Source: Lactiplantibacillus garii (GTDB lineage Bacteria; Bacillota; Bacilli; Lactobacillales; Lactobacillaceae). Taken from it: a stretch of DNA of 64,000 nucleotides. Position numbers and translations under genes: made by a program. The notes below the pieces were generated by a model that was given only the letters and a program-made list of their open reading frames with translations, was not told the DNA's origin and did not search any database. Below are positions 50,147 through 59,207 of the stretch, one piece after another; position 1 is the first letter of the stretch; every line of letters starts with the position of its first letter. Location: assembly GCF_003885105.1 (NCBI RefSeq), contig NZ_QWZQ01000006.1, positions 1 to 64,000 on the forward strand, written 5' to 3'.

Positions 50147-52723
50147 ATGACAACTGCGTATTTAAAAACCATTTTTAGGGAAATTTGGGCGTCCAAGGCC
50201 CGCTTTGCGTCAATTCTACTAATTATCTTTTTAGGAGTGGCCTTTTATACGGGAATTCGAGCGACGGGACCGGACATGTCCCGGGCCGCTAGTGATTACT
50301 TTAAGCAACAGAAGCTCGCCACCAATAGTGTTCAGTCGACCATGGGACTGACTAGAAGCGATACCCGGGTGCTGGCGACCCACCGCGACCAAATTAGTTA
50401 TCAAGCGGTGAAGTATTTGGACGTTAACCAGTTAAATAATAACCGGGTGGTACGGGTGAGTGAGCTTCCCCGGCAGCAAACGGTCAACCAGTTAAAGCTA
50501 GTTTCCGGGCGGCTCCCCCGGACAGCTAATGAAATTGTGCTGGATCGTCAGGCTCAGAAGCTGCAGCCCAGTTTAAAAGTGGAATCAACTTACCGGATCG
50601 TGAGCACCAAGGCGTTGAATAATAAACTAACTCACCGAACGTTTAAAGTCGTTGGTTTCGTTAACTCCCCGACCTACGTGGAAAACGTCAGTCGCGGGGT
50701 GACTAACGTCGGGAAGGGCACCTTGGACTACGTCGTGTACGTTCAGCCCAAAAACCTCAAGCAAAGTGTGTACAGTCGCATTGACATTCGGTTTAAAAAT
50801 TTGGCCGGGGTCACGCCGTATTCCGCTAAGTATAAACGGCTTAACCGCCAGAATACCCGTACGCTCAAACGCTGGCTAAAGCCCCAGGCACAAAAGCGAC
50901 AAGCGCATTTACGGGCGGTTGCGACTAGCAACGTCGCGCCGTTACAAAAAACGGTGACCAGTTTACAAAACCAGTTACCGGCCAACGCACCACAACTGGT
51001 CACCTTAAAGGCGAAGTTACGGGATGCCCAGGCCCAGATTGCAGCCATTAAAGCCCCGACCTACCTGTACAGTGACCGCGATGATAACCCGGGTTATACT
51101 GAATATCACGAAAATACCCAACGGGTGGTCGCGTTATCGACCGTATTTCCGTTATTTTTCATCGCGATTGCCGCGTTGATCTGTTTAACGACCATGACCC
51201 GGATGGTGGAAGAATTAAGGTTACAAATGGGAACCTTAAAAGCGCTGGGTTACGGTAATACGGCCATTGGGAGTGAATTTTTGATCTACGGGGGCTTAGC
51301 CGCGCTGATTGGGACCGTTTTGGGCGTGGCCTTTGGGGTCAACTTTTTCCCGCGTTTCATCGCCCAAGCTTACGGGAGCATGTATAACCTACCCGCAATC
51401 CACGTTCAGTACCTGTGGAATGACATTTGGGTGGCACTCGCGATTGCATTACTTTGTACGTTGGGCACGGCGCTCGTGGTTTTGCGGGTCGACCTGCGGA
51501 GTAACCCGACCCAACTGCTCCAGCCCAGGGCCCCTAAAGCTGGTCAAACCCTCTGGTTGGAACGGTGGCACGGACTGTGGCGCCGGCTGAGTTTTAACCA
51601 CAAAATTACCCTACGTAACCTGTTTCGGTATAAGCAGCGGCTACTGATGACCGTATTGGGAATCGCGGGCTGCATGGCGATGATGATCACCGGTTTTGGA
51701 CTTAAGGACTCGATCGGCGACATTAGTGTGAAGCAATTCAACCAGCTATGGCACTACGACGCGGTCGTTACCCGTAGTGGTAATGAAACCAGTGCGCAAC
51801 GGCACACGATTAGCGATGCTAGTTTGTACCGGGCCGATTTAAAATTATTATCTAAGCAGGTCACGATTCAAAAAAGCGGCGTTGCGGAACAGACCGCAAC
51901 GTTGGGCGTTCCGGCCCAACCAAGCCAGCTGAAGCGCTTCGTGGTGTTGCGGAACCGACAAAGTCACCACGCCTATGCGTTACAGTCAACCGGTGCGATC
52001 ATCGACGAGAAATTGGCCAAGTTATACGGCGTGCACGTTGGGGATACGCTAACCATCAAGTTAGCCGGCCAAGCGGCTAAGCGGGTCACCGTGAGTGCCA
52101 TCGCTGAAAACTACGTGAACCACTTCGTTTATTTGAGCCCGCGCGCGTACCGGCACGCCTTTGGGCAAGCACCGGTCTACAATGCGAACCTAGTGCAGTT
52201 CAACCGTGGTGGTGAAAAGGCGGCTAACGCCTACGCGGACCAACTTTTGAAGCGGGCCGGTATCTTAAACGTCACGCTGATGAGTACTGAAAAGAAGACC
52301 AACTTTAAGATGCTCGACAGTATGAATCTGGTGGTCTTGATCTTTGTCGTCTCGGCCGGTGCTTTGGCGTTAGTGGTGTTGTACAACCTAACGAATATCA
52401 ACGCATCGGAACGGATTCGGGAATTATCGACCATCAAGGTACTGGGATTTTATGACGGTGAAGTCACGATGTATATTTTCCGAGAAAACTTAATTTTGAC
52501 CGGACTTGGGATCGTAGTGGGCTGTTTCCTAGGAAATTGGTTACACGCTTATATTTTACAGACCGCGGAAACGAATGCATTGATGTTTTCACCGGATATT
52601 CACCCGCTTAGTTACGTTTATTCGGCGCTACTGACGGTGGCCTTTAGCTTAATCGTGATGGGCTTGATGCACCGCAAGTTGAAGCGGGTTAACATGTTGG
52701 ACGCCTTAAAATCGGTGGATTAA
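50147..52723 (+). CDS. FtsX-family ABC permease
   Basis: An 858-residue protein. One helix near residue 20, a long extracellular domain (about 45-340), an FtsX core with three helices (PLFFIAIAALICLTTMT ..., about 345-480), a basic link (LWRRLSFNHKITLRNLFRYKQRL), a second membrane/extracellular unit and a final FtsX core from about 725 with LKVLGFYDGEVTMYIFRENLIL. This architecture belongs to type VII (mechanotransmission) ABC systems, which move lipoproteins or peptides or resist antimicrobial peptides. ATG 50147 is preceded by AGGTGGGAG. No two-component system is adjacent. Confidence 0.85.
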   Translation: MTTAYLKTIFREIWASKARFASILLIIFLGVAFYTGIRATGPDMSRAASDYFKQQKLATNSVQSTMGLTRSDTRVLATHRDQISYQAVKYLDVNQLNNNRVVRVSELPRQQTVNQLKLVSGRLPRTANEIVLDRQAQKLQPSLKVESTYRIVSTKALNNKLTHRTFKVVGFVNSPTYVENVSRGVTNVGKGTLDYVVYVQPKNLKQSVYSRIDIRFKNLAGVTPYSAKYKRLNRQNTRTLKRWLKPQAQKRQAHLRAVATSNVAPLQKTVTSLQNQLPANAPQLVTLKAKLRDAQAQIAAIKAPTYLYSDRDDNPGYTEYHENTQRVVALSTVFPLFFIAIAALICLTTMTRMVEELRLQMGTLKALGYGNTAIGSEFLIYGGLAALIGTVLGVAFGVNFFPRFIAQAYGSMYNLPAIHVQYLWNDIWVALAIALLCTLGTALVVLRVDLRSNPTQLLQPRAPKAGQTLWLERWHGLWRRLSFNHKITLRNLFRYKQRLLMTVLGIAGCMAMMITGFGLKDSIGDISVKQFNQLWHYDAVVTRSGNETSAQRHTISDASLYRADLKLLSKQVTIQKSGVAEQTATLGVPAQPSQLKRFVVLRNRQSHHAYALQSTGAIIDEKLAKLYGVHVGDTLTIKLAGQAAKRVTVSAIAENYVNHFVYLSPRAYRHAFGQAPVYNANLVQFNRGGEKAANAYADQLLKRAGILNVTLMSTEKKTNFKMLDSMNLVVLIFVVSAGALALVVLYNLTNINASERIRELSTIKVLGFYDGEVTMYIFRENLILTGLGIVVGCFLGNWLHAYILQTAETNALMFSPDIHPLSYVYSALLTVAFSLIVMGLMHRKLKRVNMLDALKSVD

Positions 52724-52823
52724 ATGAATTAACTTGAACGCACTCCTAAAAAGTGCTGTAATTTAGTTAGAACTATTAAATTGATGATATCAGTTTATAT
52801 TGAATGGTAATGGGGATGACAAG

Positions 52824-54059
52824 ATGGATGAAACGGTTCAAGCATTAGTAGACGTTGTTAAAATGAACACGGTCAATGACCACGAAGAATTGGTGGCGCA
52901 GTATTTAACGCAGTTATTTAAGGCGCACGGCATTGAATCAAAACTGGTGACGTACGCACCGGGGCGCGTCAGCTTAGTGGCTGAAATTGGTGACGGTAAT
53001 GGTCCGCTGATTGGCTTTGACGGGCACGAAGATACCGTGGCTTTAGGTGATGCTAGTAAGTGGACGGACGACGCGTTAGCCGCGAACATTCAGGACGGGC
53101 GGCTGTACGGCCGCGGGGCGACTGACATGAAGTCCGGTTTAATGGCCGGGGCGTTCGCGTTGATTAATTTACATGACCAGCACGTGCCGTTACACGGGAC
53201 GTTGCGGTTCATGGCGACCGTGGGTGAAGAAAATGGTCACCTGGGTGCTGAACAGCTGGTTAAAATGGGTTACGCCGACAATATGCAGCGTGTGATCGTG
53301 GGCGAACCGAGTGGTGCTGACAAACGCTTACTCGGTCAAAAACAGATCCAGGCCATGTTAGGCATCGATGGGACGACCGCTGAAAAAATGGCGGTAGCGA
53401 ACCCGACTGGTGAACAACACTTCATTGAATTGGCCCATAAAGGGTCGTTGACCTTTACGATCCACTCACAGGGGGTCGCGGCGCACAGCTCGATGCCTCA
53501 ACTGGGAAAAAACGCCATTGATGCGTTGATGACTTACTATCAGAAGCAAAACGAGTACTTTAAGCAGCACGAAACGGCCGTTAACCCGGTCTTAGGCCCA
53601 ACGGTGACGGTGGTTACCCTAATCAAGGGTGGTGAACAAATCAACACCGTACCGGCTAGCGCTGAAATGGGCGTGAAGATCCGGACGATTCCGGAACTGC
53701 GTAATGACCGAATTATTGCGGACCTGCAAGCCATTATTGACGAGTGCAACGCCAATGGCGCACAGTTATCCATGGACATCTCCAGTAGTTTTTACCCGGT
53801 TCATACGCCGGAAGATACCGAACTAGTTCAGTTAGCTAAACAAGTTGGTGAATCCGTACTGGAACAGCGTTTGCCATACTTTGGTGCTCCGGGTGGGACC
53901 GACGCTTCTTCCTACATTGTGAAAAACGACAAGATGCAAATTATCGTTTTTGGTCCCGGTAACATCACCGCCCACCAAGTGAACGAATACGTTGATTTAG
54001 ACATGTACCGACGGTTTATTAAACTTTACGAACAATTGATCACTAAGTTATTAGCCTAA
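52824..54059 (+). CDS. M20-family metallopeptidase (ArgE/DapE-like deacylase)
   Basis: A 411-residue cytoplasmic enzyme. Metal-binding residues are seen in GFDGHEDTVALGD (His), RGATDMKSGL (bridging Asp), VGEENGHLG (catalytic Glu and ligand), VGEPSG and the C-terminal GPGNITAHQVNEYV (His). The dimerisation domain is at about 185-300. The family hydrolyses N-acyl amino acids or dipeptides with two zinc ions. ATG 52824 has GGGGA eight bases upstream. Confidence 0.85.
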   Translation: MDETVQALVDVVKMNTVNDHEELVAQYLTQLFKAHGIESKLVTYAPGRVSLVAEIGDGNGPLIGFDGHEDTVALGDASKWTDDALAANIQDGRLYGRGATDMKSGLMAGAFALINLHDQHVPLHGTLRFMATVGEENGHLGAEQLVKMGYADNMQRVIVGEPSGADKRLLGQKQIQAMLGIDGTTAEKMAVANPTGEQHFIELAHKGSLTFTIHSQGVAAHSSMPQLGKNAIDALMTYYQKQNEYFKQHETAVNPVLGPTVTVVTLIKGGEQINTVPASAEMGVKIRTIPELRNDRIIADLQAIIDECNANGAQLSMDISSSFYPVHTPEDTELVQLAKQVGESVLEQRLPYFGAPGGTDASSYIVKNDKMQIIVFGPGNITAHQVNEYVDLDMYRRFIKLYEQLITKLLA

Positions 54060-54185
54060 AAGAGTGGGCCAAAAGGTATTTAGTTTGTGAGCATTAGCGT
54101 GAACAAACTGATCCTGGCCGTACGTTACGGCAAAATTAAAAGCATAAATTACTCAATTTATTTTGAGTGATTTATGCTTTTTTGA
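54060..54185 (-). repeat. Gene-end module, copy I
   Basis: The hairpin at 54138-54182 (AAAAGCATAAA/TTTATGCTTTT) carries the apex ACTCAATTTATTTTGAGT. The minus-strand tail reads CGTAACGTACGGCC, AGGATCAGTTTGTTCACGC and TAATG, close to the tails of copies B and D. It follows the minus-strand merR-type gene. Confidence 0.8.
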
Positions 54186-54206
54186 GTCTGTTCAACTATT
54201 TTGATG

Positions 54207-54641
54207 TTACTCGCGGTGCCCAAAACGTTGCAAATAAGTCGCAAAGTCTTCGTGGTCCTGGGTGACACCGGCTTCCTTTTCTTCGTACCAGTTGATCTTG
54301 TCGTTTAAAATCTGCAGGTGGTGTTGGACTTCGTTGAATTGAACTAAAAAATCGGCTTTGACTTTTTTAAGAAGTTCCAACCGTTGGGGAATGGTAGAAT
54401 CCCCCGCTGCCCGCCACTCAACGTACTGTTTTAACTCGCTAATGCTCATGCCGGTCCCTTTTAAATGGAGTAAAAATTTGACCCAGTTAACGTCGGTTTC
54501 TTCGTAATAACGGCGACCGTTGGCCAAGCGGTGGGGTTCAATCAAACCTTCGTTTTCGTAATAGCGTAACGTTGGCGCGGTTAAACCGACCGCCTGTGCA
54601 AAGGCGCCAATGGAATACCGGGGTGTCGTCGCAGTTGCCAT
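54207..54641 (-). CDS. MerR-family transcriptional regulator
   Basis: A 144-residue protein. YSIGAFAQAVGLTAPTLRYYENEGLIEPHRLANGRRYYEETDVNWVKFL is the MerR winged helix with the RYYE.EGL signature; a helical dimerisation coil follows (LLKKVKADFLVQFNEVQHHLQILNDKINWYEEKE). No Cys is present, so metal sensing is unlikely; it fits the stress/aldehyde-sensing AdhR-type group. It is divergent from a cupin-CMD-SDR operon whose promoter has the 19-bp spacer this family requires. Confidence 0.9.
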   Translation of the reverse strand: MATATTPRYSIGAFAQAVGLTAPTLRYYENEGLIEPHRLANGRRYYEETDVNWVKFLLHLKGTGMSISELKQYVEWRAAGDSTIPQRLELLKKVKADFLVQFNEVQHHLQILNDKINWYEEKEAGVTQDHEDFATYLQRFGHRE

Positions 54642-54720
54642 GTTAAGACCTCATTTCTTAAAGTTACTTTAGCATCGATGATACCACGAAAACTTATTTT
54701 AACAAGTTTAAACTTTACTG

Positions 54721-54751
54721 TTGACTTAAAGTGGACTTTAAGTTGTAAGCT
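54721..54751 (+). promoter_or_regulatory. MerR-controlled promoter and operator
   Basis: TTGACT (54721-54726), a 19-bp spacer and TAAGCT (54746-54751). A perfect 8-bp dyad, ACTTAAAG-TGGA-CTTTAAGT (54724-54743), lies between the boxes. This is the textbook layout of promoters activated by DNA twisting through MerR proteins. Confidence 0.85.
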
Positions 54752-54798
54752 AAGTTCATTGATAAGTTAATGAGCTAATTCAAAGGAGATTTTTAATT

Positions 54799-55200
54799 AT
54801 GACAAACGAAGCCAAGAGCGGTGTATTTGGTTTAGGTGCTAAGAACGAAGCGTACGCGAAATATTTTATTGGGAACAGTTATTTGCAACACTTGGCGGGC
54901 GATGACGGTGTGGACGTCAACGTGTCCAACGTAACCTTTGAGCCCGGCTGTCGTAATAATTGGCATATCCACCATAATGGTTATCAAATTTTACTCGTTA
55001 CTAGTGGTGAAGGTTGGTACCAAGAAGCGGGCAAGCCGGCACGGTTGTTACACGCCGGTGACGCGGTCACCATTCACGAAGGTGTCAAGCACTGGCACGG
55101 TGCTACTAAGGATAGTTGGTTTAGCCACGTTGCCATTACGAAGGGCACGAGTGAATGGCTGGAACCGGTCGACGATGCAGCGTACGCACAGCTAGGTTAA
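54799..55200 (+). CDS. Cupin-domain protein
   Basis: A 133-residue single beta-barrel. The metal-binding motif 1 is visible as HIHHNGYQILLVTSGEG and motif 2 as AGDAVTIHEGVKHWH. Two such motifs with His/Gln/His ligands suggest a bound divalent metal. It is the first gene of the MerR-controlled operon; cupins in such operons with CMD proteins are thought to act on quinones, lactones or aldehydes. Specific role unknown. Confidence 0.85.
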   Translation: MTNEAKSGVFGLGAKNEAYAKYFIGNSYLQHLAGDDGVDVNVSNVTFEPGCRNNWHIHHNGYQILLVTSGEGWYQEAGKPARLLHAGDAVTIHEGVKHWHGATKDSWFSHVAITKGTSEWLEPVDDAAYAQLG

Positions 55201-55214
55201 GGAGGAAATAACTA

Positions 55215-55535
55215 ATGGTTAAAAAACAAACGGCGGGTCGCGATAACCTGGGTAAGTTAGCCCCTAAGTTCGCGGAATTAAACGATGACGTCTTATTCGG
55301 TGAAGTCTGGTCACGGGAAGAACAGTTAAACCCGCGCGATCGCAGTATGATCACGATTGCCAGTTTGATGACGAGTGGGAGTTTCCCGCAATTAAAGGCC
55401 CATTTTAAAATGGGGAAAGACCACGGAATTACCAAGACAGAAGCGGTCGAAATCGTGACCCACTTGGCCTTTTACGCCGGCTGGCCTAAAGCGTGGTCCG
55501 CAATGGCGTTAATCAAAGAAGTTTACGGTGAATAG
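55215..55535 (+). CDS. Carboxymuconolactone decarboxylase-family protein
   Basis: A 106-residue helical protein. LAPKFAELNDDVLFGEVWSREEQLNPRDRSMITIASLMTSG is the CMD core; HFKMGKDHGITKTEAVEIVTHLAFYAGWPKAWSAM completes it. No Cys-x-x-Cys is present, so it is not an AhpD-type peroxidase. It starts 14 bases after the cupin gene behind AAGGAGG. Confidence 0.85.
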   Translation: MVKKQTAGRDNLGKLAPKFAELNDDVLFGEVWSREEQLNPRDRSMITIASLMTSGSFPQLKAHFKMGKDHGITKTEAVEIVTHLAFYAGWPKAWSAMALIKEVYGE

Positions 55536-55546
55536 GAGGAAATTTT

Positions 55547-56290
55547 ATGACGGTCAAAAATAAAGTTATTGTTATCACGGGAGCGTCTTCCGGAATCGGT
55601 GAAGCCAGTGCGAAACTGTTAGCCCAAAACGGCGCGAAGGTCGTTTTAGGGGCGCGGCGTGAAAACCGGTTGCAAGCGATTGTCAAGGACATTGAAGCGG
55701 CCGGTGGACGGGCAGCCTACGCCGTGACCGACGTGACTAAACCCGCTGAAGTCAAACACTTAGTACAAGTAGCACAGGACCAGTTTGGCGGTCTTGACGT
55801 AATCTTTAATAACGCTGGGATCATGCCAACGTCGCCCATCAGCGCGCTGCACACCGACGAATGGGACCAAATGATTGATATTAACATCAAAGGGGTGCTT
55901 AACGGCGTTGCTGCGGTCATGCCCATTTTCACCGCCCAAAAACGGGGCCAAATCATTACGACCTCGTCCGTTGCCGGTATTAAAAGCTTTACCGGTGCCG
56001 GGGTCTACGGAGCAACCAAATTTGCCGTTCGCAACCTAATGGAAGTTATTCGGATGGAAAGTGCGCAAGAGGGGACCAATATTCGGACCGTCAGCCTGTA
56101 CCCGGCGGCTATCAACACCGAATTGTTACACACCATCACTGACAAAACGTCCAAAGAAAACATGGATGCATTTTACAAACAGGTCGGTATCGCTCCGAGT
56201 GCGGTCGCTAACGTCGTCAACTTCGCGGTCGACCAACCCGAAGACGTTAACGTCAACGAATTTACGATCTACCCAACCAAGCAGGCTTAA
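55547..56290 (+). CDS. Short-chain dehydrogenase/reductase
   Basis: A 247-residue classical SDR. TGASSGIGEA is the NAD(P)-binding glycine motif, NNAG is present, catalytic Ser lies in TTSSVAGI and YGATK holds the Tyr-x-x-x-Lys pair. ARRENR after strand 2 points to NADP preference. It is the third gene of the operon (cupin-CMD-SDR) regulated by MerR, likely reducing a reactive carbonyl compound. AGGAGG lies seven bases before ATG. Confidence 0.9.
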   Translation: MTVKNKVIVITGASSGIGEASAKLLAQNGAKVVLGARRENRLQAIVKDIEAAGGRAAYAVTDVTKPAEVKHLVQVAQDQFGGLDVIFNNAGIMPTSPISALHTDEWDQMIDINIKGVLNGVAAVMPIFTAQKRGQIITTSSVAGIKSFTGAGVYGATKFAVRNLMEVIRMESAQEGTNIRTVSLYPAAINTELLHTITDKTSKENMDAFYKQVGIAPSAVANVVNFAVDQPEDVNVNEFTIYPTKQA

Positions 56291-56335
56291 CGGGTACAGT
56301 TTACAATGGGCCTTGTCGATATTGGCTGGTGACCC

Positions 56336-56491
56336 GGCGCCCTCCGAAAAAGCCTGAAATGATAGCTGTGGGCACGCTTTTGAGCTAATTCAAAACCCGA
56401 ATTATCTCAAAAGGCGACCTTGTTGTAAGCTCACCAAAAACGTGAGCCAACAACAATTTCACAGCTATATTTCAGAAATTCTCCGGGCGCC
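56336..56491 (+). repeat. Three-stem structured element, copy 1
   Basis: An outer imperfect stem (GGCGCCC...CTGAAAT...AGCTGTG with CACAGCT...ATTTCAG...GGGCGCC) encloses two hairpins: GCTTTTGAG.TAATTC/GAATTA.CTCAAAAG and TTGTTG-GCTCAC/GTGAGC-CAACAA. Junction sequences GTGGGCAC, CGACCTT, GTAAG and ATTTCAC are shared with the inverted copy at 56750-56905. Confidence 0.75.
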
Positions 56492-56586
56492 TAGCATGGA
56501 TGTCCTCAAGTTGTACCGGCACTGATTAGTTAAAATGGTTAGAACTGGCCGTTGCCACTAAATAGTTGCAGAATTTAGGATGTTAA

Positions 56587-56635
56587 AAATGGTGTCCCCT
56601 TCAAAATCATGTAGATTTTGAAGGGGACACCATTT
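56587..56635. terminator. Perfect 22-bp hairpin
   Basis: Arms AAATGGTGTCCCCTTCAAAA and TC... are exactly repeated inverted around a five-base loop (ATGTA). It lies between the two copies of the three-stem element. It could act as a terminator in either direction, though long T runs are missing. Confidence 0.6.
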
Positions 56636-56749
56636 ATTTATTAAGCCCTTACTAAGCGTTAGCCTGGATGGCATTAAAAGCGACATGATTGGCAACGAGT
56701 AGTTAAAGCCAATTAAAATAGTCGTTACCGCCCGCCAACGACCAATCTA

Positions 56750-56905
56750 AGCCGGGAGGGAGAGCGTGGACATCCCCAGCGGTGAAATTTCACTTAGTCA
56801 CTGTTTTTTAGTGACTTACGTGAAAGGCCAAGGTTTGAGACCTGTTTTGGGGGCTCAAACTTGTGCCCACCGCGTTCCGGGATGAGCCACGCCGACCGGA
56901 CGGCT
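56750..56905 (-). repeat. Three-stem structured element, copy 2 (inverted)
   Basis: Read on the minus strand: outer stem AGCCG...GCGTGG...ATCCC...CGGTG with its complements, hairpin 1 AAGTTTGAG/CTCAAACCT, hairpin 2 TTTCAC-GTCACT/AGTGAC-GTGAAA (read in reverse). The junctions GTGGGCAC, GTAAG and ATTTCAC match copy 1 while the paired arms differ. Confidence 0.7.
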
Positions 56906-57030
56906 GAAAAGTTAAATCAAAATTTGAATTGAGAAGCACCGGCCACCACCAAGTTGGTCAAACCATAAAATTGGCGAGTAGTGGTGCGAATTTTTAAAGT
57001 TAGTGATGCCGTTTACGCGTTTGTAGCAGA

Positions 57031-58248
57031 TTATTTTAAACTTAATCCCCGTTTCAGATTGCCCCAGAAACCGAGTTCGTCGGTTTGGAGCATTAGGCCG
57101 CCATAGATGCGACCGATATAGGCCATGCTGCCGATAATCGTGGCGAGCAGGATGACCATTGAAATACCGGCTTGCAGGCCGGACGCACTGTTATTGATCA
57201 GGCGTAACGGCATGAGGTATGACGAGAAGAACGGGACGTACGAGAAAATTTTAACGAACGTGTTGGTCGGGTTGCCTTGAAAGGCGAGGGCGACCGCAAA
57301 CGTGATCAGGTTTAAGTAAACGACCGGTTGGGAAGCTTTGCCGGCGTCTTCTACTCGGGTCACTAACGCACCACAAAAAGCGGAAATGACGGTGTAAAGC
57401 AGGACGGCCAACAATGCAAACAGCAGGTTGATCGATAACAAGTTGTGCAGGATCTGGTTGATAACACCGGCGTTTTGTTGCCAAAAGTCGGCCGTAACGC
57501 GGCTTTTTTGTGCCACTTGAACTAGGATCACCCCGCCCAGTAGGTAGATCAGCAACTGGGTCACGATAACGAGTAACACACCGTAAACTTTGCCGTTGAA
57601 GTATTTGCGGGGAGTCGTACTCGAAAAGATGACTTCCATGATCTTAGTCCCTTTTTCGGCGGCAATCTCCTGAGCCGTAATGGACGAGTAGGTCGTTAGG
57701 ATCAGGTAAACGAAGAACACGATAATGTAAAAGGAGATTCGTTTGGCCAGTTTGTCGGTCGCGGTCTTTTTTTGTAACCGTTGTTTAAACTGGGGCTGAA
57801 CGGCTAGTGCTCGGGTTTGTTGCTTAGATAACTTTGCCTGACTGAGGTTGAGCGCGGTTTGGGTCGTGGACAAAAAACGTTGAATTTTTGCCTGGTCCCC
57901 GCTGCTAACGGCGTCGGGGCCGTGGAAAGTCGCCGTTAACTGGTTGTTTTTCACGGTCAGTGTTAAGTAACCATTGATATCACTACGTTTAGTGGCACGC
58001 TGAGCGCTACTTGTCGTGGCGTACTTATCGGTCGTGGCAATGCCGCTGCTATCCAGAAAGTTGGCGCGCAGCGCGGTATTTTTGCTGACGACCGCAATGT
58101 CATTTTTACTCTGGTTGGGGGTCGCGAGGTACGAAATACCAAAGGAAAGCCCCACGAAGAGGAACGGCATCAGTACTAGCGTTAAAAAGCTCCAAGACTT
58201 AACTTGGCGCAAGTAGGTTTCTAAAGTTACGATCCACGTTTTATTCAC
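57031..58248 (-). CDS. ABC-2 type permease, NatB-like
   Basis: A 405-residue membrane protein. An N-terminal helix (FLTLVLMPFLFVGLSFGISYLA) is followed by an extracellular domain (about 50-175) and a C-terminal block of five to six helices, with EIAAEKGTKIMEVIFSSTTPRKYFNGKVYG as the typical cytoplasmic ABC-2 segment. NatB/YhaP-type permeases export sodium or small hydrophobic molecules. The start is GTG 58248 behind GGGAGG; the longer frame upstream overlaps the ATPase gene. It overlaps that gene by eight bases. Confidence 0.85.
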   Translation of the reverse strand: MNKTWIVTLETYLRQVKSWSFLTLVLMPFLFVGLSFGISYLATPNQSKNDIAVVSKNTALRANFLDSSGIATTDKYATTSSAQRATKRSDINGYLTLTVKNNQLTATFHGPDAVSSGDQAKIQRFLSTTQTALNLSQAKLSKQQTRALAVQPQFKQRLQKKTATDKLAKRISFYIIVFFVYLILTTYSSITAQEIAAEKGTKIMEVIFSSTTPRKYFNGKVYGVLLVIVTQLLIYLLGGVILVQVAQKSRVTADFWQQNAGVINQILHNLLSINLLFALLAVLLYTVISAFCGALVTRVEDAGKASQPVVYLNLITFAVALAFQGNPTNTFVKIFSYVPFFSSYLMPLRLINNSASGLQAGISMVILLATIIGSMAYIGRIYGGLMLQTDELGFWGNLKRGLSLK

Positions 58249-59140
58249 GTTGGCCACCTCCCGCTTCGGTCCGGAAAATTTCGTCGAGGGTGGGGGGCTG
58301 CTGACTGAACTCGGGAACGTACTGGCCAGCTGTGACCTTGTCAAAGATGGCGGGGCCAACACTGGCGTCCGCCAATTGGAGGCGGTAACGGTGCGGCCCA
58401 ATGGTTTTAACGCTCGTAACTCCGGTAAGTTCACTGAGTTGGTTACTGGTCCAATCGGTGGTTAGAAATAGGCGGGTTCGACCGAATTGCTGACGAACGT
58501 CGTCGATGGTTCCTTTTAAGACGGTCTGCCCGTTACGCAGCATCACCAGTGAATCGCAAATTTCTTCGACGTTACTCATGTCGTGACTGGAAAAAATAAT
58601 GGTTGCGCCGCGCTGTTTGGCGTCTAAAATGGCCTGTTTCAACAAGTCGGCGTTGACCGGGTCGAGCCCGCTAAACGGCTCGTCTAAGATGATCAGTTGC
58701 GGGTCGTGGATCAACGTGCAGATCAACTGGACTTTTTGCTGGTTCCCCTTGGAGAGCTTGTTAATACGGTCAGTTGGTTGCCCCTTGACTGCAAAGCGGG
58801 CCATCCAATCCTTGATCTTGGGTTTCGTTACGTTGGCGGACTGGTTTTTAAGCCGGGCCAAATAAACGATTTGTTGCGTGATGGTCAGCTTGGACATGAG
58901 ACTACGTTCTTCGGGTAAGTAACCAATTTGATCGTAGTCGGCGGCGGTTAGCGGCTGGCCGTTCCAGGTAATCTGACCGTCAAACGTTAGGAAGTTTAAG
59001 ATACTATGAAACGTGGTTGATTTTCCAGCCCCGTTTTGACCGATTAAACCCATGATCTCCCCGTCATGGACGTCAAACGAAACCGCGTTTAACGCTTTAA
59101 CCGTGCCAAAGGTTTTGCTAATGTTTGCTACCGATAGCAT
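58241..59140 (-). CDS. ABC transporter ATP-binding protein, NatA-like
   Basis: A 299-residue ATPase. Walker A GQNGAGKST (about 36-44), signature LSKGNQQK and Walker B LIILDEPFSGLDP; the C-terminal 80 residues are an accessory domain (TRLFLTTDWTSNQLSEL...). Signature LSKGNQQK is common in the NatA/YhaQ group. It is the first gene of a two-gene operon with the ABC-2 permease. Confidence 0.9.
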   Translation of the reverse strand: MLSVANISKTFGTVKALNAVSFDVHDGEIMGLIGQNGAGKSTTFHSILNFLTFDGQITWNGQPLTAADYDQIGYLPEERSLMSKLTITQQIVYLARLKNQSANVTKPKIKDWMARFAVKGQPTDRINKLSKGNQQKVQLICTLIHDPQLIILDEPFSGLDPVNADLLKQAILDAKQRGATIIFSSHDMSNVEEICDSLVMLRNGQTVLKGTIDDVRQQFGRTRLFLTTDWTSNQLSELTGVTSVKTIGPHRYRLQLADASVGPAIFDKVTAGQYVPEFSQQPPTLDEIFRTEAGGGQRE

Positions 59141-59207
59141 GGTGTTGCCCCCAATCTATATAATACGTTCATCATGGCATAAGTCCGTATGTCAGGCAAG
59201 CTTCCTT

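Noticed and set aside
56290-57030. GOLLD or ROOL giant RNA
   Set aside because: The stretch consists of two inverted copies of one element plus a hairpin, not one long ornate fold, and no phage or tRNA context exists.
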